The notes under the pieces are model-generated. The model did no database searches. It saw nothing but the letters and a program-made list of their open reading frames with translations, and had not been told where the DNA came from. From the NCBI GenBank assembly GCA_905221605.1, contig CAJNDS010002130.1, positions 412,501-476,500 on the forward strand: a stretch of 64,000 nucleotides of DNA. Direction: 5' to 3'. Of this stretch, positions 41,070-48,770 are shown piece by piece; the stretch's first letter is position 1, and every line of letters starts with the position of its first letter. Both the position numbers and the translations under genes were made by a program. This stretch comes from Symbiodinium natans (taxonomy: Eukaryota; Sar; Dinophyceae; Suessiales; Symbiodiniaceae).

Positions 41070-42244
41070 AGGAGGCCCCTTATTTTTTTGAGGGTTTGGG
41101 TTCCCCATGATCACCCCCTTTAAACCAACAGGGGCACCCCTTTTCATTCCTAGGCTACTCCTGTGCTCCTTGGTCTTGGGCTTGGTTTGAGGGGGTTTAG
41201 GGTTCAGGGCTTCTGGATCAAGTTTGGGTTTTGGGCATAGGGGGGATTAGCCGATTGCCCCTTGTTGGGGAATGGAATAAAGGTTACTCTGCAGGCTTAC
41301 AGCCCTACACCCCAGATTGGCAGGGTTTCGGGTTAAGGGTTGGGATGTCCCCCATATCAGGGACTGGTAGTATGAGGGAGAACATCCCCAAGTTAAGGGC
41401 CTTCTTTCCTCAAAAAAAGAGCTCGTGGCAGGCCCCTGGAACATGTTGTTTTTTCCCGTTTATTGTGTTTAAGAGGATCATGTTCAGGAATATCTCTCAG
41501 AAGGGTTTGAGGGCTTATACTTTCCCCTTATTGCTTCTTAAGGAGGAGCAGATTCAGGAAAATAAATTTCGTCCGAGGTTTTGTTTCAGAGGGGCCATCC
41601 TAGGAACCCTTGGCAGGCTCCCGTGCTGCGGCGAGAAGCTCCTGGCATCGGCCGGCTGGCAGGGCCACCAGCGCCTCAGGCGGGGGGGGGGGGGGGCCAA
41701 CTTGGCTCTCCGCTCTTACAAAAAGGAAGTTCCTGAAAAAGGGGGTCGGAATAATTACGAAGAATATTCCCTTATGGTCCGGTCCCTTTATGAATATACT
41801 ATAATAACACCCGAAATCCTGTTCTATTATTCGGGCTCCTACAGTATGCAATCCCTTAATGGCTTACACAGTAGGCGGCTATGATAGGTACCGAATTCCT
41901 TGGTTCTCTGCTCAGAACTGGCAAGTTGAACTCCATTTCTTCCAAGAGTGGCTCTGGGTGAGTGTCCAGTTGCGTGAGATTTGGAGTTGACTTTCTGGGG
42001 TTCATCGTTGAAATCTTCGGAGTACAGAAAGTCCGTCCAAGGAAATCTGAAAGAAGCCAGGAAAAAGTTCAATACCGTCAGTTCTACTCCGGAACTCCGA
42101 GGTTGGGCCTAGCACCCTTATCAAGCTTAATGCCAGAAGGGTTTAGGGTTTAGGGTTTAGGGTTTAGGGTTTAGGGTTAAAGAAGTTGCCGGGTGCACGA
42201 GGGGGTTCCACGAAAGGTGCGACCTTCTTTCGAACGCCTCGCAG
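41070..42244. other. no confident gene
   Basis: It contains copy 6 of family A, a poly-G tract (41682-41696) and AT-rich unique DNA. A minus-strand frame with FFLASFRFPWTDFLYSEDFN (about 42010-42072) might be an exon. TTTAGGG units lie at 42138-42178. Confidence 0.3.
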
Positions 42245-42455
42245 ATGGCCCTGGCACTGCCACATGGGATGTCCTTGATCAGCAAGGCGGGAGTTTACGA
42301 AACTAAGGGACCCCTAATATAGAATGCAAAGAGTAGGCTGCCCTTATAGGAAGGACCCCAATAAGGTACCCGTAATTCGGAAACCCCCAGGTGACCTTGT
42401 CTGTGATGGAGTACCTTGGCGCATGCGGAGAGACTCATGATTCGACTCCCCTTGG
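42245..42455 (+). CDS. two exons joined across element C2
   Basis: Exon 42245-42286 (MALALPHGMSLISK, after CCTCGCAG) and exon 42391 on (VTLSVMEYLGACGETHDS) join in phase 0. The intron between (42287-42390) runs GCGGGAG...CCCCCAG and is essentially a complete family C element. No family is recognised from 32 residues. The 3' end of the second exon is uncertain. Confidence 0.55.
42289..42389. mobile_element. TIR element family C, copy 2 (acts as intron)
   Basis: It begins GGGAGTTTACGAAACTAAGG and ends GTAATTCGGAAACCCCC. It coincides, within a few bases, with a phase-consistent GC-AG intron. Confidence 0.75.
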
Positions 42456-42570
42456 GTTGGGGGTTTTCAAGGTATCGGCTTCTTCGAGCCAGGAATCTAC
42501 ACCACCCTAAAAGTAAACCCTAGCCATAAACCCTAAACCCTAAACCCTAAACCCCAAAAAGCAACAAAAG

Positions 42571-42669
42571 AACTCCGCAAGTCTCCGTCGCTCTTAAGGA
42601 ACCTCCGTCGTAGCCCGGCGCCATTGCGGCTCTCCGACGCGCGGGGCTCCCGGCCGGAGGCCTCTGAAA
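42571..42669 (+). CDS. internal exon, basic protein
   Basis: It follows CAACAAAAG. It reads LRKSPSLLRNLRRSPAPLRL then SDARGSRPEASES, with donor GTGGAG at 42670. It is Arg/Pro/Ser-rich. Confidence 0.45.
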
Positions 42670-43106
42670 GTGGAGCTTAGGAGAGTTTAGTGTTCAGGGT
42701 GTAGGGTTGAGGGTTTAGGGTTTAATTAATTAGGGTTCAGGGTTCAGGGTTCAGGGCTTTTTGGGTTTAGGGTTTAGGGTTTAGGGTATAGGGCTTAGTA
42801 AGACCCATATAGGGTTTACAGGGCCTCTCTGTACAGGCTGTTTGACTTGGGGATTGCGTACCACCTTTCGCACGTCAAGAGTGCTTGCACTGTCACATCA
42901 GAATTTGTGCGATGCTTGAGGAGCAGAGTTCCACAGACACTGAGGCAACGGCCATGATCACATGATCAAACAAACAAGCACCAAAAGCAACTTCCTCGCT
43001 GAATTTCGAAGGTGGCCGCCTTTCTCTTCACCCTGGCAGCCCTCGTCAAGGCACAGGGTCCAGGGTAACACAGGAATCCATGTATCCTGCCCTCAGAAGC
43101 TACAAT

Positions 43107-43206
43107 TTGCTTAAGAACCCCCCCAAAAAACACAACACAAAGAATCCCTACATTACCCTTACAACGAAGAATATTCTTTGGGGGGGTTCTTGAGTTCTTA
43201 AGCAAG
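43107..43206. mobile_element. hairpin element with CTTAAGAACCCCCC ends
   Basis: TTGCTTAAGAACCCCCCC at the left and GGGGGGGTTCTTGAG...CTTAAGCAA at the right are inverted. About 60 bp of unique DNA lie between. Confidence 0.7.
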
Positions 43207-43245
43207 TAGTAGGAAGTCCGGCTGTAGGTGAGCAGATGTCCCAGA

Positions 43246-43343
43246 GGGTCCATTTGTACTGCAAATATAGAATTAGGTACCAAAACACCATACTAAATAG
43301 GGTTTTGGGGTACCTAAATCCATAATAGTATTACAAATGGACC
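43246..43343. mobile_element. hairpin element with GGGTCCATTTGTA ends
   Basis: Perfect 13-bp inverted ends GGGTCCATTTGTA/TACAAATGGACCC. Inner inverted blocks AATTAGGTACCAAAAC and GTTTTGGGGTACCTAAAT extend the pairing. Confidence 0.8.
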
Positions 43344-43352
43344 CCCCTAAGC

Positions 43353-43425
43353 CCTAAACCCTAAACCCTGAACCCTAAACCCTAAACCCTAAACCCTAAA
43401 CTCTAAACCCTAAACCCTAAACCCT
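43353..43425 (+). repeat. CCCTAAA array
   Basis: About ten units upstream of the exon at 43499. Confidence 0.95.
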
Positions 43426-43498
43426 CTTCTGGGTGTTGTGCTGCCTGCTGAGAGTCGCCTGGTCTCCCATGTTTCCCGCTGAGCCAACTCCCGTGCAG

Positions 43499-43547
43499 AT
43501 GACGCGCCGAGTCAGCCGCAACGAGCGAACGCTGCTTGTCGACCTTG
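43499..43547 (+). CDS. short exon between opposed arrays
   Basis: It follows CCGTGCAG, reads MTRRVSRNERTLLVDL and is followed within a few bases by TTTAGGG units (43550-43592). Confidence 0.45.
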
Positions 43548-43732
43548 GGGTTTAGGGTTTAGGGTTTAGGGTTTAGGGTTTAGGGTTTAGGGTTTCGGGC
43601 AACCTGATTTCGAGGCTGCATTCTGGAGTTGGAAGGTCATGAAAGGACGGCCGTTGCGGAGTTCTTTGGCCCGTGAGAGAGAGCTGCAGATCCCAGAACT
43701 GTGTGGAGAGCCCTCAAACACCAAGAGCCTCC

Positions 43733-43816
43733 CCTAAACCCTAAACCCTAAACCCTAAACCCTAAACCCTAAGCCCTAAACCCCAAACCCCAAACCCCAA
43801 ACCCTAAACCCTAAAC
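43733..43816 (+). repeat. CCCTAAA array
   Basis: CCCTAAA then CCCCAAA variants. Confidence 0.9.
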
Positions 43817-44085
43817 AGAGCTCCCGTTTGTCATCTCGATCTCTGAGCGGCACTTTCTGACCATGTGTAGCACCCCTCCCCGCTCATGCGCGCAAGTCAA
43901 ATTCCCAACATTTCCGATGGACCGGTCAGCACCTCGACCTTCAACATCTCCTTGAACAGCACGAACTGCAGATTATGCTTATTGTTATGAATTTTACTAT
44001 TATTGTCACTACCATTCTTCTTCTTCTTATCATTATTCTTTTCTTTTGCCCCGGGGGAGGGGGGGGCGGGTTCTTAAGCAATGGT

Positions 44086-44247
44086 AGCATCTCCCTTGAG
44101 CAGCACGAACTGCAGCACTCACTCAAACACCCGCGGCAGCACGGTCTACGTCTGCTCGACAGGTCGAAGTACATGCCCGTAACGAAAGAGAACATGGGGC
44201 GACATAAGAGTCTGCTGTTTTCGGCTGGGATTGCCCCTACACCCTGA
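44086..44247 (+). CDS. exon candidate within a local duplication
   Basis: It reads SISLEQHELQHSLKHPRQHG then LRLLDRSKYMPVTKENMGRH to a stop. Its first 30 bp are a near copy of 43943-43971, with a CTT/poly-G tract between the copies. Confidence 0.4.
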   Translation, partial: SISLEQHELQHSLKHPRQHGLRLLDRSKYMPVTKENMGRHKSLLFSAGIAPTP

Positions 44248-44493
44248 ACCCTAAACTCGAAGCCCCAAACCCGAAACCCTAAACCCTAAACCCCTAAACC
44301 CCTCAACTCCTACACCCTCCCTCATCAAGTCAAATGTCAGCAGAGCGCAGGTTATAGGAGGTACCTGCCCTCCCTTAAGAACCCCTCCCTCCTTTAAGAA
44401 CCCCCTAAACCCTAACCCTAAGCCCTAAATCCTAAACCCTAAAGCCTAAACCCTAAACCCTAAACCCTAAACCCTTAGGAACCCTATCATCAG

Positions 44494-44580
44494 GCCCGGA
44501 GGCGTGCGGCGGAGGCGCCGCGGGTTGTTGGGATCCGATTGGGGCTGGGATCATGTTGCGGACCCATTGGTGGGCCTGCT
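44494..44580 (+). CDS. internal exon adjoining a family A element
   Basis: It follows CTATCATCAG. Twenty-nine codons read ARRRAAEAPRVVGIRLGLGS onward. The donor GTTCCC at 44581 lies inside the terminal repeat of element A7, so the element itself could supply the splice site. Confidence 0.4.
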
Positions 44581-44719
44581 GTTCCCCCTTAGACTAGCAG
44601 TCCTTTAACAGGGATTGTAGTACCCCCTTGTTGTTATCCCTTTTAAGGACGGGGAGTATTGTAGGGGGTACTAATAATCCCCACTAAAGGACTGTTAGTC
44701 GAACAAAACACCTCCCAAG
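44577..44719. mobile_element. TIR element family A, copy 7
   Basis: It begins TGCTGTTCCCCCTTAGAC. AACAGTCCTTTA-type inner repeats are present, and the right end (GAACAAAACACCTCCCAAGG) is degenerate. Confidence 0.7.
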
Positions 44720-45600
44720 GTAAGCCCCTAAAGCCCTAAGCCCAATAAACCCTAAACTGCCGTGTGCAAAAATGGGGGTTTAGGGGGTGGCGGTAGTGAT
44801 CCTGCTCACTCTCGCTCTCTCTCTCTCTCCCTCCCTCCCTCCCTCCCTCCTCACCACCCCCGCCCACGTGTTTTAGGACGAGGGTTTTGCTCACGAATTG
44901 TTGCTACAATGTTGGGTGGCCGCGCATTGCCTGGCACCACCGGCAAGGAGCCGATCATGTTCTCAGGGCCCATGTGCAATGAGTTGTAAACTTCAAGCTA
45001 CACTGTACCTTGAAGGCCATACATGAACCCTAAAAGGGTTTGAGGGCGCCGTGACGAGACGACCCCTGGAGCTCTGCAATGTGACCTGGGCCTTAGTGGC
45101 AATGTGGCTCCCAAGCATTACCGTTCCGCGTGTCAGGAAGCGCCCACCGGAAGTGGAAGTCGAGCATGGAGAAGGACCGGATTGTTGAAAACCAATGAGT
45201 GCGACAGGTTTCTAGTGGCGCACGGTGGCTCAGGGTAGCTCATTCAGTCTATCTAAGAAATGCTCAACATACCTTGTGGGCATACCCTGAACAGAAATTA
45301 AGGGGTGTGCTACAGTTCTTCCTCATGTCCAACTCTTCTACCTAGTAGTAGAGTAGGTAACTTTTAACCTTTTTGGGGTAGTACAATCCCCCTTATAACC
45401 CCAAAGGTTAACCTTGAATTCTCCCAGGTTACTGGACAACCAAGTCTAGGCCAAGAGGTATGGGTTTGGGGGGGTATGTTGACTTACTCTTGGAACCGTA
45501 GGCAAGTTGAGTCAGGTGGACCGTCGTAGATGTCCAAGCTTGCTGAATGGGGACCCTAAACCCTAAACCCTAAACCCTAAACCCTAGACAATGTGTCGCA
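44720..45600. other. no confident gene
   Basis: A CTCC microsatellite lies at 44813-44850 and a hairpin-like segment with TTTTAACCTTTTTGGGG / CCCCAAAGGTTAACC at 45362-45415. Only short competing frames are present. Confidence 0.4.
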
Positions 45601-45601
45601 G

Positions 45602-45677
45602 GCAGAGATGAGGAGCAGGCGTCCAGAGACGAAGAGGCCGAGGCTGCGCCGGAGTTGCGGAGAGGCCTGGCCTGGAT
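45602..45677 (+). CDS. internal exon, acidic
   Basis: It follows TGTGTCGCAG. It reads RDEEQASRDEEAEAAPELRR then GLAW in the preferred frame; an Arg-rich alternative exists. A GTAGGAGG donor lies at 45678. It sits between a CCCTAAA array (45554-45588) and a TTTAGGG array (45719-45763). Confidence 0.45.
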
Positions 45678-45824
45678 GTAGGAGGCTTTGAAGGGGGGGT
45701 GGCTCCATGCATTTTATGGGGTTTAGGGTTTAGGGTTTAGGGTTTAGGGTTTAGGGTTTAGGTCTAACCGCACTGTAAATGCCTCTGCAAGTTTTGAGGG
45801 GGTCGTGCACCACCGTTCATCCAG

Positions 45825-45932
45825 GTGCGGGGAAGACCATGGACCAGGCGGAAACGGAGCAAGTCGCTCAAGTCTTGATGGGTGCAACTCGCCTGGGCAA
45901 TGTGTCAGTTGGGTTGGGCCAAGTTTGTGTCT
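45825..45932 (+). CDS. exon candidate with GAGKT-like start
   Basis: It follows TTCATCCAG. The preferred frame reads AGKTMDQAETEQVAQVLMGA then TRLGNVSVGLGQVCV to TAG. AGKT recalls a P-loop, but the rest of that motif is not visible. Confidence 0.4.
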
Positions 45933-46155
45933 AGGTTCCTTGCGGCGCGGATTGCAGTCTTCTGACTTGGGGTACGTCGTGGGATCAACTGGAGATCCAA
46001 GCCCGTGAGGCTCACAGAGCCCTTGTTTTCTATTTGGTTCTGTGCAACTCAACAAAGCAAGAGACAGACAGCAAACCCTATAAACCGTAAGCCCTAAGCC
46101 CTAAACCCTAAACCCTAAACCCTAAACCCTAAACCATAAGCCCAAGAGACAGCAG

Positions 46156-46252
46156 AGGAGCCCGATGTCTCGACATCTTGGCGCCGCAGCCAGGTCCAGA
46201 ACATCCAGAGACAGCTGCGCTCCTGGGTCCAGCAAGTGGGCCTTAACCTATA
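46156..46252 (+). CDS. exon candidate, unknown protein
   Basis: It follows GAGACAGCAG. It reads EPDVSTSWRRSQVQNIQRQL then RSWVQQVGLNL to TAG. A donor before the stop is possible. Confidence 0.45.
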
Positions 46253-46814
46253 GCCCCATTAGGAAATTTTTACATGTGTGTTTTTCGTTAAGAAGCCAAG
46301 GGAATCTTAAACATAGGGTTTGTTGTCGAGGTTCTAAGGGGAGTATAGAAATCCCGGATATCTGCAGTGGCGTACCTGATTGTACTGCTTGAGCTCTACT
46401 TCTGCGCAGAGCAGCACAGCACTGGAATCAGGGTGGCATTCATGTCTGTGTGGTCGCGGGAGGGCGTGAGTTTGAGTATGCGCGCGCATGAGTATGTCTG
46501 TGTCAATGTAGCCCGTCAGCACTGCGAATCCTCTGGTGCATTCAGAAGGCTTGTCCTGTGCCAGCTGAGACAAGAAAGGCCAGTGCCTGAACCCTAAACC
46601 CGAAACCCTAAACCGATTGGCCAAGCTCCAGGAACGCTGAGCCGCTACAAAGATTACGCGGCCACAGCGCAGCGAGATAAGGCACACTCGGTTGTGGAAC
46701 TCAACATGGCTGGTGCAGGGGGTTTGAATGAAACTGAGGGTGTTTGCTTTGTCTGGTTGTTCAAGCTGGCACACGCACAATTAGAATCCTCTCCATGGAG
46801 GCCGCTACGCATGC

Positions 46815-47037
46815 ATGAAATTCCGGTCCTTGTGCTGCATGCTCAGCTCGGATTTCGACGCCGTTCTGCCCGTTGGACACAAGTTTCCGTGGATTTTGCG
46901 TCCAGCTGCCTTGACCAACAAGCAGTTTTCTGATCGAGATCTTCAAGAACAGGCACAGTTGCTCCGCGTTGTCCGAACGCCGGGCCGTGGTGCGACCTGC
47001 GGATGCGCGCAGCACATCCTTACGCCTCGTCATCCCA
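46815..47037 (+). CDS. exon candidate, unknown protein
   Basis: The frame MKFRSLCCMLSSDFDAVLPV, then GHKFPWILRPAALTNKQFSD, ends near CCCTAAA units (47040-47085). It is protein-like, with the start unproved. Confidence 0.4.
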
Positions 47038-47089
47038 TCACCCTAAACCCTGAACCCTGAACCCTTAACCCTAAACCCTAGTTTCACAG

Positions 47090-47464
47090 GCTCTTGGCGA
47101 CAACGAGAGTATCTCCAGCCACACAGAGACAGAGGCGGAGGATCAGATGGTTGCCAAGGACCACTTCCTGGGTTGCGCCTGGGTCGGCCGGTTCCGGCAC
47201 AAACCTTGTCACAGCCCCCGCACGTGCTGGCAGGAGGAGTTGGCCTTGGTGAAGCTCGAGCCTGGAGAGGACGAGGACCCGACGGACAGAACAGCCACTA
47301 CGAACACAGACGTGCATGCAACTGCCACTCGTTTCAGAGGTCTGCCTAAACATCCAAGACAGACAGCTGTAGTACTGCGGCATGTGTCCAGAGCACCCAA
47401 GGGCTTCAGGGCCCGAATCCAGCTAGTGTTTGTGGCTGCCGCATCGGCCGCAAACTGTGCCTAG
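47090..47464 (+). CDS. terminal exon, unknown protein
   Basis: It follows CCCTAGTTTCACAG and is open to TAG at 47462-47464 (124 codons). It reads ALGDNESISSHTETEAEDQM, then VAKDHFLGCAWVGRFRHKPC and an acidic KLEPGEDEDPTD. The first half is the more convincing; a donor may lie around 47285. Cys and His residues occur but form no recognised motif. Confidence 0.5.
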   Translation, partial: ALGDNESISSHTETEAEDQMVAKDHFLGCAWVGRFRHKPCHSPRTCWQEELALVKLEPGEDEDPTDRTATTNTDVHATATRFRGLPKHPRQTAVVLRHVSRAPKGFRARIQLVFVAAASAANCA

Positions 47465-48770
47465 ATGGGAAGCGACGCAGCATGTACCAGAAGTTGTGTT
47501 GTCTCTACCTGAATCAGGCAATCCGCAGGAGGGACCTGGACAGAAGGTTGGCCACAGCTGTCGAGAGACCTCCTTAATGAAAGCTTATATGATCATGATT
47601 ATGATTTGCTGATTATGGTGTCTATCAGTGTTGTTGCTGCTTATGTACCTGTTTGATCGTGATCATTCTCATTGTCCTCAGTACATCTTTGATGATGCTC
47701 GTTATGATGATGCCTATTATGATCGTGATTATGCCTTGTGCGATCAGTCTGACCCAAGCCCTTAACCGTCAACTCTTTACCCTTAGCCCTTAACCCTAAA
47801 GCCTCACTGACCCACAACGATCCCAACAGACCCGAAATCGCCCGGCGATGCGGATTCGCCCCAGCTGTGCAGGAGGGGAAAAAACCCTTAAACCCTAAAC
47901 CCGAAACCCTTAAACCCTTAAACCCTTAAACCCTTAAACCCTAAGCCCTTAAACCCTAAACCCGAAACCCTTAAACCCTTAAACTCTTAAACCCTTAAAC
48001 CCTAAACCCTAAACCCTAAACCCCTGTCATTGCGACCGTTTCGTGGCTGGAGCTGGGAAGGAGCGCGCGCGGCCATCCGCAAGGGCGCGCGCTGCAGGGC
48101 AGGCACAGCATTGAGGGCGTGGGGAAGGGGGTTGGTTCTAAATGGGGCTTTAGGGTTTAGGGTTTAGGGCTTTAGGGTTTCGGGTTTAGGGTTTAGGGTT
48201 AGGGGGTACCTTATTGGGGTCCTTCTTGTAAGGGGATCCTATACTATTTCGGGGTTTGTTTTTGGGGTCCCCTATTGTCGTAACTCCCCACATGGCTACA
48301 GGCGCCTAAAGCATTACCAGCATGATACTGCAATAACTGCATGACAGTTTACAAGCTATACTTCACAAAGTATGATATGAAGGTTCATGTGTACTTTAGG
48401 GCTGACAACATAGCCCTCCTTGAAGTGCATATAAACTCTACGTAGACCCGCCCGATGCTTCAAGCTAAGTAGGGTCCCTTTGTGGAAGTTTTCTGGCGAA
48501 AACTCCACTGCACTCTGGTTTAGTGTCTAAGGCCCTTTTAAGTGAAGGATCTTAAATATACGAAGCACATTTTTTATTTGCTGTCGGCTCCAGGATACTT
48601 GGCCGCCGTCATGGTACTGCTTCAAAGTTACGCCTAAGGCCTTGCAACTGTATCCCAGTGAAGCCCCTGAGGGCCCCACTTTTAAGCCCCACACAGCGGC
48701 TTCAGGAGGAGGCGAGAAGACTCAGCCACTAGCACTTAGCAGATGCCACCTTCGTAGAAACGAGTGCGCC
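47465..48770. other. 5' flank of the CDPK gene
   Basis: It contains GATCATGATTATGATTATG-type repeats (47585-47740), CCCTTAAA/CCCTAAA units (47880-48025), a possible exon (about 48030-48110) and TTTAGGG units (48150-48200). Element C4 is at 48201. A CAG preceded by pyrimidines near 48592 is a conceivable spliced-leader acceptor. No promoter motif can be identified. Confidence 0.4.
48201..48289. mobile_element. TIR element family C, copy 4 (reverse)
   Basis: GGGGGTACCTTATTGGGGTCC at the left and GGGGTCCCCTATTGTCGTAA at the right match family C on the opposite strand. Confidence 0.6.
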
